NCBI GenBank assembly: GCA_002049455.2
Contig: KV918928.1
Location: 62,001 to 126,000, forward strand
Length of the DNA: 64,000 bases
Source: Porphyra umbilicalis
Taxonomy: Eukaryota > Rhodophyta > Bangiophyceae > Bangiales > Bangiaceae
Direction of reading: 5' to 3'
The notes beneath the pieces were generated by a model. It made no database searches. It worked only from the letters and a program-made list of their open reading frames with translations, and was not told where the DNA came from. Every line of letters begins with the position of its first letter. Position 1 is the stretch's first letter. Made by a program: the position numbers and the translations under genes. Below are positions 44,715 to 57,421 of this stretch, piece by piece.

Positions 44715-47700
44715 GTGCAGCATGTCCGGGACTTGGCGAACAGGTCTCGCTTATCCCCTGCACCTCCCTCTGCCTCGTCAATCGGACCGTCGCCGCCATC
44801 GGGGGCGCCATCTTTGGCAGCTGGGGAGCTGCAGTGCCCTTTTTGTACTGCGACGTTGCCATTCGAGGGCAACCTGATGCGGCATGTGTCGCTCTTCCAC
44901 TTTAAGGCGGTGGCGTTTGATGCGTGGCTTTCCCGGACGGGTGTGGAGGACGGCGGACGGGCTCTTCTACCAATCGGCCACGATGGCCATGCACACCTCC
45001 AAGTCGCCGGCCACGTGCCGCCCCAAGGCGCTGGCGCGAGAAGTGCGGATGCACACGCTTCGGCTGAAGGGCCTGCCGCTGATTTCCGTGGCTGCGGAGG
45101 AGAAGATGCCTGTTCACACTACAGTGACGACCAAAGCCCCGGGGCCAACATGAGTGGCAGTACGGCCGTCGTGCGCGGCGCTTTGAGCGCCCGGAGGGTG
45201 CGCCTTTCACGCGTGCGCCACGTGTTTCAAGGCACGACGGCAGCCCTTGTGTACCGCTACTTCCTTGGGATTGGGGATATGACACGAGCCCAGCCGCTCA
45301 TCCCGCTGCACCGTCAAGGACGCCCAACTTCTCATATAACGGAGGCGCATAAGGCCATCAGATTGTCTGCTCTGTCGACGGGTGGCAAAGGCATGTCTGA
45401 GAAGGCGCGCGTGGACTATTACAACTCGGTGGCGCAGGCGGAGGCGGTCACGGCGGCATCTGCGGCGACAGTCATCGAAGAGATGGACGAACCAGCTCAT
45501 GTCCTCGTCGGACGCTTCCAGCAGCAGCTGCTGCAGCAGCAGCAGCAGCAGTAAGTCCTTGGAGATGGTTGACTCTTCATCATCAACAAGGCCTCGGACA
45601 AAAACGGTGAGCCTGCGCAAGCGTCTACGCAAGGCCATCGCGGACGCGAAGCGTAAGGTGAACAACGCCAAGGGTCCCCTGACCTCGGCTTTCCCGACGG
45701 CGGATGCGTTCGTGTCCTCGCTCAAAGGTGAACAGGACAGGTGCCTGTCAGAGATGAAGTGCCAGGTTACGAGTATTGTCGACGGCTTCTCGTTTGACTT
45801 CTACTTCCGGGACATTATGGACGTTGCGCATGATGCCTTCGGCAAGGCAAAGAAGGTGCAGCTCCGAGGACGGCGACAATTTGACGCTGACGGTAAGATC
45901 CTGCGGTCTCACTCCCTCGACAGCAACGTCAACCTTCTTCAAGAAGCCGACGTGCTCCGGATCCATGCCAACACGGTACATGACGGCAGGCCGATAAAGG
46001 CTTTCGCCATGGCCGTTTTGTTCTTCTCGGATGCAACGCTGCTATCCTGGAACGGAAGTGAGTATGAGGCAGCCTGCCCTTGTGTGTGGTCTTGGTGGTG
46101 TCGGTGGAGTGCGTGTCGTCACGGGTCTCTTGAATGCGCCGCCCGCATCTCTGTGTCCGGTCACTGACTTATTCTTCTTCATTCTCGATAGTGGTTTGTT
46201 CCCTAGCAGGCAACTATGCCTTCTTCATTCACATCAGGTTCCCTAACATCATCACTGAAAAGATGCAGTGGCTCTCCGTTGGGTGTGGCCCGATCATCAA
46301 GTCAGAGAGCGAGGACAGTGCCGAGAAAGCCCGTGCGCAGGTGCTTAAGGACGCGATCTTCCAGCGGTGCTTGGCAATTCTGATGCACCGTTTTGTACCA
46401 GTCAGCCAGTACGGCGAGCCGATGACAGTACCTGGAGAGGAAGAGCCGGTCTTGGCGGTCCCGCGCGTCGTCCTGTACGCAGCAGATCAGCCGGAGGAGC
46501 GTCGTGTTCTGGGCTTCAAGCTGAGAGGCTGCAAGCGGCCGTGCTCTCACTGTCTCGTTGGAAAGCATGATGCCGCTTGCCGCGGCCCAAAAGCCGCCGT
46601 GCGAGATGTGCTTGAGCACGTGGACTTGCAGCTTGACGCTGCGGAGGCCCTGGAGGACGGGGCCGGGCAAGCACGAATGGCACAGATTGAGGGCGGGTCT
46701 TCGATTGTGCCAATCATCTCCGCGCTGGCTGCGGCTCTTGGCTTGGGTACCGGACCGTGTTGCCTCTACCAGATCTTTAGATCTTTTTCTTTTGTCGCGC
46801 TCCTTTCCTGCTCGCGTCCCATCCTAACGCCGACCTTGCTCTTCATCTCCGTTTATATTTGGTGCAACTCCAACTTGTACAGGTGTCTTGTGCGCAAGGG
46901 GGTCGTTCAGGCGACCTTGAAGGGGCGACAGTGGCGACATGGTGTCGTTGTTTGGGCCTTTATGGTTGCTGGTCTGATTGGCCGTCGGGAACCCGGTTCC
47001 ACCGACCCGTGCTTTGAATGCCAGCGGCGGCGGCGGCACCGAGGCGTGGGAGCTTCTGCTGGTAGGCGCAGCGCATCTTTCAGGGGCAGGCCGTCTGCTG
47101 TCGACAGAAGCGGCACTGACGACGACTACGAGACTGACAGCGATGTTGACAGCGAGGTGAGCCGTGTGACCGGCGGCGGCCGGGCCCAGAGCGACGTGGG
47201 AACGGACGACGTGATATCGGGCGGCGAGGAGCGCGTCGAGGACGCCCCGGTACAAAAAGCTGCGGAATCATCCGACGCGTACAAAGAGCTGTTTGGTAGC
47301 CGGCCAATTCCGGAAGCTGTGGTACATGTCGTCTGTCTCACAGCGCGCCTGATGGGCGAGTTATGTGGCGACAACCTCAGCGATGATGTGCGCTTGACTG
47401 AGGCCGGGGCGCTGGAGCTGCTGCGCGAGGCGTACGATCTGGTGTGCCGCTACATTGCCGTGCTCTTTGGGCCGATCAACACCACAAAGATGCACGCGCT
47501 TGGTCTCCACCTCAAAGACGAGCTCCTCAACCGCGGCAACCTCTTCGAGGCGGACACGAGCGTAAATGAGTCGCTCCACGGCTTGATCAAGGCCATGTTT
47601 GAGAATACAAACAAGAAGACCACGTCATTTGCAGTGCAGATGCTTCGGTGTCAGCAGACGTTGGTCCACATTGTCGCCGAGGACAGTGACGACAACAGCG

Positions 47701-48565
47701 GACGGCTGCTGGGTTGTCCCCCACTTCTCGCGAGCCGCTCGGGGGTGCTGACGCCGGCGACTCGTTCACCCAGACGCCGCCTGATCTCTTACGCCGGCTT
47801 CCTTTCGAAGAGAAGGACCAGTCTTGTTCTGGCAATGTCGAGGCCGCCAAGGACGCCGACAACGAGGCCGTCAACGACATTTAGCGCCCTGCCAAGCGCT
47901 TGCGGAACACGACGGGCAGCGGACGCCGGCGGCGACGACGACGGGTGCGCGTACGCGGGCGTCGTGTCTCGTTGGCTGACCTCGTCACTGCGGATGGTGG
48001 GCGGTGGCAGGAGGTGGCAGAGCTCCTCGGCGCCAACAACAGGCAGCACCTGATCACTGCTAACTCTCTCAAGTTCCAGGCCGTTCTTGGGTGGCGAACG
48101 GCGGGGCTGGACCAGCACATCCGTGCCGCTCTCGACCTGTACCGGAAGCCGTGGTACGACCACATCGTCTACCGTGATGCCGAATTTCCCGGTGAGCCGC
48201 AGATGGGGCTCGTACGCCTCATTGTCCGCGCTGTTGACGGCAAGCGAAGGGACGTCATTATCGTGCAACGGACGGAGGCTGCAAACCCGCGGAAAAATTG
48301 AGTCCTCACCAACTTTGGCTGCCGGCAACTGAAGCGGGTCATCAGTAACCAGTCAGGCTTCCCCTTTCTGGCGGCTGTCAAGCTGACTGACGTAGAGCGC
48401 CGCGAACACGTTGTGTTGGACTTTGAGGACCTGTGCCAGCGGCATGGCCTCCGCGGCACGCCCACGACTATCCCCAACACGCCGCACGAGCGCCTACATC
48501 AGCGGTTCTTCACCAACATCTTTTTTTTGTGGACAATTACCAACATTGACGAGTTGCCGGGGTAG
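44715..48565 (+). pseudogene. Plavaka/KDZ-like DNA transposase, spliced and broken
   Basis: The predicted product starts with a C2H2 finger (C41, C44, H57, H62 of the first ORF; CPFCTATLPFEG), then a Gln run. An apparent 40-nt intron (45551-45590) rejoins the frame. Exon 2 leads to FFSDATLLSWNG, and a 152-nt intron (46058-46209, GTGAGT to CTAGCAG) joins to NYAFFIHIRFPNI and GCKRPCSHCLVGK. This arrangement (finger, SDAT.L motif, sIGN-like motif, Cys cluster) resembles Plavaka/KDZ transposases. Later FEADTSVNESLHGLIKAMF fits the C-terminal catalytic region. A frameshift near 47715, TAG at 47882 and TGA at 48299 break the end; the frame finishes at 48563-48565. A hydrophobic stretch at about 46760-46880 may be another intron. 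Family assignment is moderate; inactivity is likely. Confidence 0.65.
45519..45550. repeat. CAG trinucleotide tract ending at a splice donor
   Basis: Runs of cag with one ctg pair encode poly-Gln with a Leu-Leu break. The tract ends directly at gtaagt, so its last partial codon (ca) would be completed after splicing. Confidence 0.85.
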
Positions 48566-50990
48566 CGGCTGGCGTGTGTTTTTACCTCTGTCTCGTGCTC
48601 TTCATTTCACGCAGTTGAAAAGAGCGTCCCTTGTTCTCTGCCGTGACCCGCAGCAGCGACCATCCCGTTTTCCTGCTGCGGTAGGTCGCTCCAGCGACGG
48701 GAGCGGGACCGCTGGTTCGGATGAGAGTCGGTGGCCTCGGACAGAGCCGGCAGTTGGACTCCGTCGCATCTAGGTGACGGTCCTTCCTGGACGTGGTGCG
48801 TTCCGCAGCCCAGGGGATGCCACGCCAATATGCTCTCACGACGTAGCCTGCCGCCGCGTATGGTTTTGCTTTCTTTCAGACAAAGAGAATAGGGAACCGG
48901 ACAGGCTAGGGGAGCCACCAGGTTTTAAACACCACGACCAAGTCAGATGGCCATGGATGACGTCCCTAGGCTGAACGATCCTATCAGGCGGCACATGACA
49001 TGGCGTAACGAAGCCGAGAGGACCAACCCAGCCGACTTAAATCAGAATCACATAGGCCTGCTCCCCAGCGTGCTCAGACGCCGGGGATTCGCCAACATGG
49101 CTTCTTGGATGTACTGTTTCGATCGAGTCTCGAAGTAAATCCGGCTGTCACCAGCAGTTGCACAATCCCGGAGTGTTTCGTTCTTTCTGGACCGTGCTGT
49201 GCTTCGCCGAGGCTGCGGGTGCTGCGCCTCTATTGGTGTTCCCATTTTTCCTGGCCTCTCATTGGGCATTTCGGAAGTCTGACTGCCCGTCAGGGACGTC
49301 AACTGGTCGAGCACGGCACAGCAGTCTCCTGGCTCACAGTGCCCAAATAATCTGTAGGCGGAACGGCAGCTTGACTGCCCACAACCAAGCTCTCTGGTGT
49401 CGTGGGGCACTCTCGTGCACAGGTACGCTCTCCGGGGGGAGGTGACGACACCCCGACGAAAGCGACATTCGTTGGGCCGCCGTTGATATGACGAAAGACT
49501 CACGCTTTTGGAACAAAAGCGCGCGTTTCACAATGACTGTCCCCGTTCTGTTTTCGTTTGGTGGGCCGCACTTTCTGACGATGGTGACCGGTACACACCA
49601 CGCGGCCGCCTCACAGGCGCTTCAGAACAGAATGCTCCTGTGTCGATCGAGGCGAACACGCCACCAGATTGCACGCACGCTGTTCGTCTGCCGGCTGAAC
49701 GGACCAATGAGAGACCTACACATAACTACTGTCAGTCGCGAGATGCGACAACGCCGCGAGATGATGCGAGATACTGCCAACGTGTCTCCGACATTTGTGC
49801 GTTTGACCTCGTCGTGTCTACTCGATCGCAAAATTTTGCATCCATTTGAAGCCTATCGCGCTGCGTGTCTCACTTGACCGGCTTATTTCCTAACGATTGG
49901 GGTCCAGATCAGCGTGATCGCAAGATCGATCGATGGCCTGTTTGCTTGAGATGTCGCACTGGACTGTCGGAATGTGTACATCTCACGGGAAAGCCGCTCG
50001 CAGGCTCCGGTTCGCAGGTCGACATCCTAGCAACGTCACCTTCTCCGTTTCCCATACACTGAGATCTGCCGACACAAGAAGACAAGTACTCTCGACCTGA
50101 GCGGAGTGGGTTCGCAGAGCCTTCGCATATCGCTGCCGAAACGCTTTTGGCCACTCATGGGCGCTCACGTTCCGCTCTCAAACGGTTCGCAGATCGTTCG
50201 CAACCGACTTTGCTGGGTAAGCTCTCATTGGTGGGTTATGTGTAGCCCCGTTCTGGTAGTCCAAATCCGAATGAAAGCGAAGGAGCGCTAAGGGATCTCG
50301 ATCAGCGCTTCATGAAACGAAACCACCGAAAAGCTGTTTGGAAAGTGTGCCCAACAGTCGCGTTGAGCTCGCCACGTCCTCGTCAAGCGCCAGATATGCC
50401 GCTGAAAATCATCGAAACCGATGACAACGTCAAAGAAAGAGGCATTTAAAGGGACGAACGGACCGACACCTGGCACGGCCACGACATAAACCTGGCACCT
50501 CATTGGAACTACGCCCCTGGGAAGAATTTTATCTCCTCGTGCGCAGTTCTGTCGATTGTAAACGGATTGGATTGGGACGCAGCAGAAGCGGTAGGCGGCT
50601 TGGCGGGAAAACTGAAGAGCGGGCGTCGCCACTGGCAAGATCCTCATCGTGCCGAAGACTCGTCCCGAGGTATCAACAGGTCAGATGTCGTTGCCGTCGA
50701 CACTCTCGGGAGCTGTTTTAAAACCGTTTAATTTGGAGGGAAGTGCAGTCATGGGCTGAACTAGTGTATCGAACCAGTCTTTCGTCCTGGATGGCATCAC
50801 TTTTCTCAAATGCTGCAATTTTGGAAACTAGTCGACGCCACAAACTGTTGGTTTCGGTGCCACTCGCGCAGGGCTCGGTTGAAGCTGGGTCGCGTCACCG
50901 GATGAGATCATGCGTGAGTGGGCCACTGGAGGGGTGCGAAGCGCTCTGCGCATTGGGTAGACACGGCGACGCCTCAGAACGGATGGCCAG
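48566..50990. other. Non-coding spacer
   Basis: Moderate GC, scattered stops on both strands, and no recognisable ORF, repeat array or RNA gene. It includes an intron-like polypyrimidine stretch ending cacgcag at 48613, just past the transposase stop. Confidence 0.5.
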
Positions 50991-52536
50991 CCGGTTATGT
51001 GACCAACTGGTCATCCATTTGACGTTGGAACGGCCGCCGCGCTAACGCCCTCCCTTGTTCTGGAGGAGTGACAGCACTCAGCGCCGCGACTCGTCAGGGG
51101 CCGTCTCGCGGCCCCTCAGCCGTAAGACGTGTGCCGCGCCCTGCGTGTCAGTCCGACGCGTGCCGCCCGATTCCCCAGCCGTCCAACGTGTGTGGCGTGG
51201 GGGCGTCTGATTCCCGCCTTTGAACGGGTCTGCGTTGTCAGGCTGCGGTGGCGGGTCTCTCTGGCTCGTCCCACCTGCTCGTTTATATTTTATCGGGCGG
51301 GCACGGCGCCTCCGTGTTCCGGCTTCACGTGGAACGACAAGACGCAGGGGCGCTGGTCGGCTCTCAACCTTGACCAGTTCTTGAGAGCCAGGTCTCCTGC
51401 GGGGCGGGCCAGGCTGACGCAGTCCTTCCACACTCGCTCACCCGCCGTCAGACGGCAGGTGGGATTGGGCGGGCGGCGGGGACGCGTCTCCTCTGTGTGC
51501 GCAATTGCGCCGGTGTGTCGGGACGGCTGTGAAGCGCGCGCGCACCACCTGCCATCCCGCCCACCCCTCCCCTCCACACACCGCGCCCACCTTTCCCGCC
51601 CTCTGTAACAGCGCTCATGACGCGTGTAAAGGGCGCCAACGACGCGCGACGAGTCCGAGCGCAGCGGCAGCGCAACGGTCCCGGTGCCACCCCGCCCTCT
51701 ACGCCTTGCACCTGTGCGGGGCCTTGTGACCACGGCACCACGGACGCCCCCCCCCCCCCCCCCAACTGCTGAACGGTGCGCTCCACCCTGCCGCCCTTCC
51801 CACCTTCGTTCCCCCAGCTTTGCGGGTCCCGGGGAGGACGGCGCCACGTACGCGCATTCCTCCTCAACTCCCCGCGCTTTCGGGCCCTCCGCTCCCCGCA
51901 ATCACTCCGGCCCCCATCCTGCGGGCCGGGGTGTTGGCCGGCCGCTCAATCACGGCGGCCGGCCTCCGGCACCACACCGGCTGCCCTTCCCTCCTAACCC
52001 CCGCCGACTTGGACCTGACGCCGACCACGCCGATCCTGACGACCGACGTGTTCGTCGACGCGTCGGCGACGACGGCCGTCATCACCCTCAAGCCGGCGGC
52101 GAGTATCCTAGTCGGTGGATTTCGCCTCGTCGACCAGCAGGCCCGTTACGCGGGCCCACTTGGCGCAGCCCCCATCGACGCCCGGCGGGCCCCCCACCGG
52201 GCCCCCCCCCCCCCCGTGGTGGAGCCCGCAGCTAGGACCAGTGGGCGCCCCACGGGGCCCTCGACGGTGCGGCCCTCCGCGACGACCGGCGGGTCCCAAA
52301 CACGGATCCCCTCGCTGGAGCCCCCCGCGACGACCGGCTGGCCCGTTTGAACATTCAAGGTGCTGGCCGCCGGAACCACCGGTCGACGAGCACCAGCGCT
52401 CGTACAGCTCTTGGCCGCCGCCACCCCCGTCCTCGTCCGCCAACGAGTACGAGAGCGCGGGCGAGCCGAGGCCAACCGGTGGGTACGGCCCCACCGGTAG
52501 CTGGATTCCCGCGCGGCGGCCGCCGCCGTACCCGGT
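50991..52536. other. GC-rich region with C-runs
   Basis: Proline-coding low-complexity frames and a C-run at 51750-51764, with another near 52203. It may hold the promoter or 5' end of the SANT-like gene, but no start can be chosen. Confidence 0.4.
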
Positions 52537-54159
52537 GTGCCACCGTCCGGCGCTCTGGAGCGGCTAGTCACCCGCCAAGCCACACGACGGGCACGCGTCC
52601 CAGTGGGCGTTAACGACGGGGCAGCCGCAGAGCACGCCTTTGCCGTTGATGTTGATGCCCGCGCCGTCGCAGCCCTCGCTGCAGCTGACGCCGCGGGAGC
52701 CAGCGCGCCAACCTCTGTACGTGGTCGGGAGCCACCCAGCCCGGCAGCCGACGCCGCAGCCGACTCCGCAGGAGGTAGCTCACCAGCCTCTGAACGTGGT
52801 AGGCGGCCACCAAGCCCCGCCCCCCTCGACGCTTGTGCTTGTGCCTGCTCCCCCCCAGCCTCCACAGTAGGCCCCTCTCTACCTGACGTAGCCGTTTCAG
52901 CAGTGAGCAACAACCTCTTCAAGTCCATGGGCTCCAGCCTGGGATAGACGGACGAGGACCGCGTGCCGCTGTGTAGGGCCTACTTGGAGGTGAGCGAGGA
53001 CCCTGTGAGCGCCACTTGTCGCTCCAAGGACCAGCTGCGGGCGGCTGTGCACGAGAATTGGACGGACCTGATGACAAACAAGGGGCCCCTGCGCGTCAAG
53101 CGCAACGTGAGTTCTTTGGAGAAGCACTTCAAGACGATCCAGAAGGGGGTGATCTCGTTTACTTCTCACTACCTGGCGGTCAAACATATGCAAACTACCG
53201 GGAACCTGACGGACGGGGCCTTCATCAGCAGTGCGGTCGCGCGGGACTGCTCGGTGGACATCTACAAGTCCATCCGCAGCGACCGGAAGAACGACAAGCG
53301 CAAGGGCAAGACGGCCAAACGCAAAGCCAAACTGGCGCAGTGCACGTGGGTGGGGTGCTGGCGCGTTTTGCGCACATCTGACAAGCTCAGCGGCGCGGTC
53401 AACACGGCGGAAGACGCGAGCGTGGACTTGTTCGACTCTTCAGACGAGGACGGCGAGAGCGGAAGCACGAGCAGCCCGATCGCACGTAACAAGGGGTATC
53501 AGCGCGGCCCAGGCGGCATCAAGGCCGCCAAGTTAATGCGGTCGGAGGACGCCGGAATAAAGAAGCAGATCAAGGCGATCGCGGCGGGGGTGGACAAGTT
53601 AACCGTTGCGCAGCAAGAGCGCACTGCGCTGAGATTTTTCGACTCTCCCGCGATGCGTCACATGCCCAAGGCGGCCCAGTACCGGCAAGCTGTTATGCTC
53701 AATATGACGCAAGCTGCTGGCGTGGCGGCGGCCCCTGCACCGGCTCCCATGCCTGTGCCGCCGGCGCGCAGTTCTGTCAAGAAGATCCATGTTGTGGAAA
53801 ATGGCGACGGCGTGGCCGCCATGGAAGTGAAGACTCTCGCGGCTGATGCGTCGTCGTCGGCGCCGCCGGCGGCCGGCTCTGCCGCCGGACCTAACGCGCC
53901 GCCGGGGGAGGACCCGCCGGCGGCGAGTGTGGCAGCTGATACTGTTGCTGCAACGGCTCTGGCGGCTGAGGCGAAGTCGCCGGCGGCGCCGCCGGTGCGC
54001 GGCAGCGGGGAGGGCGACAACCAGTGTGGACGCAAGTCGCCAGCCGCAAAGCAGCGCGCCACTTCTGCGGCTCTCAACAAACAGCTGCATCCAACCCGCG
54101 TTCTTGACCAAAGTAGCGAGTCTGACACGACCACCACCACCACCACGGACACTGAGTAG
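52537..54159 (+). pseudogene. SANT/Myb-like accessory protein with a stop at its first conserved position
   Basis: A 398-codon ORF from 52963 encodes a DNA-binding-type fold seen in Myb/SANT-like and NAM-associated proteins (DRVPLCRAYLEVSEDP, LEKHFKTIQKG). A Lys-rich linker, an acidic Ser patch (DLFDSSDEDGESG), a helical C-terminal part (MRHMPKAAQYRQAVMLNM) and an Ala/Pro- and Thr-rich tail follow. Upstream, the same frame is open from 52537 and stops at TAG 52945-52947, exactly where the family normally has a tryptophan (MGSSLG[W]TDEDR). TGG to TAG is a single transition. Harbinger elements typically encode such a protein beside the transposase, so it could be the partner ORF of a nearby Harbinger copy; no element ends link them. 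Confidence 0.6.
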
Positions 54160-54489
54160 CGTAGCGACTGTGTATTGCTTTGTGCTTCTTGACATGAAGC
54201 AGCAGCTCGATGACAACGAAAGGGTTTTTTATCCCTCTTCGGGGATTTGATTTCCTATACTTGTGCCTTTATCGGTGCACACAGTCAACCTACGCCTGCG
54301 GCAAGCAGCCAGCGACGAACCACACGCAGTCGTGCGGCGTCTTCGACTTGTGCTGGCGCCCCTCCACCAGCACAACGCCTCGCGCGTCGCAGAGTCCAAC
54401 ACCAACTTGTCCCCGCTAACTCTCGCCTCCGCCTTCCCCATACGCCCCGCCTGGTTGGCTGCGTCGCTAAACCCCGGCTCACGGCAACG

Positions 54490-54790
54490 CAAAACGCGCG
54501 GGCGAGGCGAGCGCGGCGTCAGCGAGGGGGGCAACGGCGAAGCGTACCAGGCGCGCAGCGGCAGCCGCGGGCGAAGACAGCGCGGCGCCAGCGCGGGGGC
54601 GACGGCGGGGGGCAACAGACGGGAAAACGCAGCCGTGGGCGTGGAGAGCGCGGCGCCTGCGCAGCGCCGACGGCGGCGGGCAGCAGAAGCACAGTGCCAG
54701 CTGCGGGCAAAGGGAGCGCGGCGCCAGCTCGGGGGCGACGGCGGGGGGCAACAGGCGGACAGACGCAGCCTCGGGCGAGCGGGGCTGCCC
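54490..54790. repeat. 68-bp GC-rich minisatellite, about four copies
   Basis: The motif gcgcggcgcc (or variant) recurs at 54511, 54580, 54648 and 54716 with 68-69-bp spacing, followed by gggggcgacggcggggggca in several units. Confidence 0.8.
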
Positions 54791-55229
54791 AGCGAGGGCC
54801 GCCCGTCCGCACTTACGCGCAGCTCCGACTTCGGAGCCAGAACCGAACGCATTGCAATCGGTGAGCGCCAATAGAACTCATCGAAGGTACGCGGCCAGCA
54901 TGACAGTGCGACAATGAAATAAAACATGTTTTTTGCGAACACTCAGTGGTATTCGGAGTATGTTAGCATCTTCAAATTTCTGGTCGCGTGCTTGACCGCA
55001 AAGCACCCCTTAGACGCCTGTTTTGCGTTTGAAAATTTTGTGGCGCAAGCATATGTACATGTCTTGCTCTCCGTGCTTCTTAGCTCCACGCCACCGTTCA
55101 ATTGGGACGAGAGAGCGCTGGGGATTTTCACTTTGCCGCATTCTGATCACCACCGCGCGAGTGCCGCCCCTCCGACACCGATCCGCCGCACACGCTTCCG
55201 TTCTCCTCCATAAGCGAGCCTCCGTCCCC

Positions 55230-56870
55230 GCTGCTTTGCCGCCAGGATCGCCTCTACCCTTCCCCCCGCTCCGAAGGCGGCGCCCGCCGACGCGGCGGCG
55301 CTCTTTGCCGCCGCGCTGTCGCCGGCCGCCGGCCACTGCCGGTGCCGTCGGCCACCAGCCCGTCGCAGGCGCGATCCGTGTGCTGGCGCTGCCGGGCGGC
55401 CACGGCGAAACGGTCTTCGGCGCCCCGCTGGCGCGGTGTGCGTCGGCCCTGCCGGGCAACGGCGGCGGCAGGACCGCCAGCCCGCCGCCTATGCGCTCAG
55501 CGTCGGCCTCGCCAGGCAACGGCGGCGGGACGGCCGCCACCCTGACGCGTTTGAGCTCTTCGTCGGCGCCGCGGGGCGGCGCCGACGACGCGGTCGCCAG
55601 GCCGACGCTGGGGTGCTCGGCATCGTCGCTTCCGGGCAGGAACCGACGGCTGCGCCGGCCGGCGGCGACGATCTAGGCGGCGGCGGTGGATGGCGGTGGC
55701 GATGGCGACGCGTCAGACGCCGCTCGTGAGGGAGGGGGGCGACGCCGGCGCCGCCGCGCCAATGTCGATGGCCGACATCACAACCGCTGCGGCGGAAGCA
55801 GCCGAGGCGGCGGCGGCCGCCGAGATGGCGCGGCGGTGACTGGCGAAGGCTCGATGGTGGGGGTAGACCAGGCCCCGCGGCAACGGCGGCGGCTGCCAAC
55901 GACTCGTCGGCGGCGATGCTGCCGCCGCCGCCGCCGTTGCTGTAGTTGAGAACAGCGGCGTTCGGCGCGGACACCGCGGCCGCGTCGGCGGCGCAGGCGG
56001 CGGCGACATTGTAGGTAGAGGCAGCGGTGAAGGCGGCGACGGTGGTGTAGGCAGCGGTGGCGCGCCCGTGGCCACCCCACGGCATCTGGCGCCACTGCCC
56101 CCGCACCCCAAACGGCGGCGCTGCGGCGGCCGCCGCCGTCGCGTTCGTTTTGCGCAGTTATTGTCGTGTCGCAAACCGCGGCCGCGGCGGCGGCGCTGGC
56201 GGCGGCGGCGGCGTAGGCGGCGGCAACGGTGAAGGTGGAGGCGGTGGTGTATGCGGCGGCGGCGGTGTAGGCGGCGGCGGCGATGGAGGTGGTGCTGGCG
56301 CGCCCGTGCGCACCCCATGGCGCCCCGCGCCGCTGCCCCCGAACCCAAGACGGCGGCCACGCCTACGCCCGACGAGGGCGCAGACGAAGGTGGGACGTTC
56401 ACGCCGTCGACGACGCCGCGGGCCATGGTTGCCGCCGCCGCCGCCGGCGGTAGCAGCCGCAGCATTGCGGGCGATGGGGTGGCCGTCGCGCCGTGGGGGG
56501 GGTGAAGGCGGGAGAGAGGGAGCCGCCTAAGCATGGACGCATCGACAGCGCTTCCACCGCTACGTCGCGGCCGTTGGCCGGCTGGCCCGGCGGCAGACCG
56601 ACGGGCCGCCGGCGGTGCCCGCGTCGCCGCCGCCGTAACTGCAGCCGCGGTTTGACGGGCGCCCGACTGCTCGCGTGCGCCGCCCGGGCGGTGGCCGCCG
56701 CCGCCATCGCCGCGGCCGCCGCCCGTCGGCCGCCGCCGCCACTGCCGCCGCCGCGGGGCTCCACGCGGCGGCGGCCGTCGGCGACGGCTCCGATGGCACG
56801 CCGCGCCGGCGGTGGCTCGCCTGCTGCTTCTTGTGGGCGGCGACGCGAGTGTCAGAGCCGCCGCTTTGCT
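55230..56870. repeat. GGC/GCC-rich low-complexity block
   Basis: Imperfect ggcggc triplet runs and short repeats such as caggcaacggcggc near 55450 and 55515, and gcggcggcggtgtaggcggc near 56210-56280. Arg/Ala-rich frames are open on both strands without a domain. 54871-55229 is a less GC-rich spacer with no gene seen. Confidence 0.75.
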
Positions 56871-57007
56871 CGACGTTTTTTCTTTTTCTTTTTTTGCGCC
56901 TATGTCCCACCTCCTCCCTTACCTCCATTCCGTTTGAGCGCCATGTCTCTCAGAAACGTTAATGAAAGTAGTGAACTCAACGCAAGCACATCCCCACAAA
57001 GCAAGAG

Positions 57008-57421
57008 CTACGCCCGCTCGCCGCGGATGCGGCGAGAAAGCTGGATGTCCTTCGACATGACAGTCACACGCTTGCCGTGGATGGCGCACAGTTGGGCGTC
57101 CTGGAAGAGGCCCACCAGGTAGGCCTCGGACGCATCCTGCAGCGCCAACACCACCGACGCAGAAAAGCGAGTGCAGTCAGTGTACTCCTGCGCATTATTG
57201 CACACTAGGCGCTGGAAGGGGAGCTTTCTGATAAGCAGCTCCTTCGATCGCTGGAATTTGCGAAAGATCCGCAGGGCGACCGTCCCAGGTCGGTAACGGC
57301 GCTTGACTGCGGCCTTGCCACCGGCCTTGGACTTTGTCGCCCGCCTGGCGGCAGCCCTAGCCACAGAAGTTGGGGCCTTGCCGGCAGTGGACCGCCACGC
57401 CGTCTGCTTCATCCGCCCCAT
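57008..57421 (-). CDS. Divergent histone H3 variant
   Basis: The predicted 137-residue protein starts [17 protein letters not shown] and ends in the highly conserved [15 protein letters not shown]. Core blocks [50 protein letters not shown] and R83/F84 mark it as H3, with canonical loop 1 length. K4 and K14 are kept. R8 is Trp, K9 is Arg, K18 is Ser, K23 is not Lys, the K27 region reads RRA instead of RKS, K56 is Arg and K79 is Thr. The linker before RYRPG is one residue longer than usual. I chose the ATG at 57421 because it aligns with the normal H3 start, although the frame is open to 57766 with Pro-rich sequence. No histone stem-loop was found downstream. It has no frameshift or stop, unlike neighbouring elements. 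It could be an expressed specialised variant or a slowly decaying copy. Confidence 0.88.
   Translation of the reverse strand: MGRMKQTAWRSTAGKAPTSVARAAARRATKSKAGGKAAVKRRYRPGTVALRIFRKFQRSKELLIRKLPFQRLVCNNAQEYTDCTRFSASVVLALQDASEAYLVGLFQDAQLCAIHGKRVTVMSKDIQLSRRIRGERA

Noticed and set aside
57008-57421. Centromeric H3 (CenH3)
   Set aside because: Loop 1 has canonical length and the C-terminal part is close to ordinary H3, so a general H3 variant is a better call.
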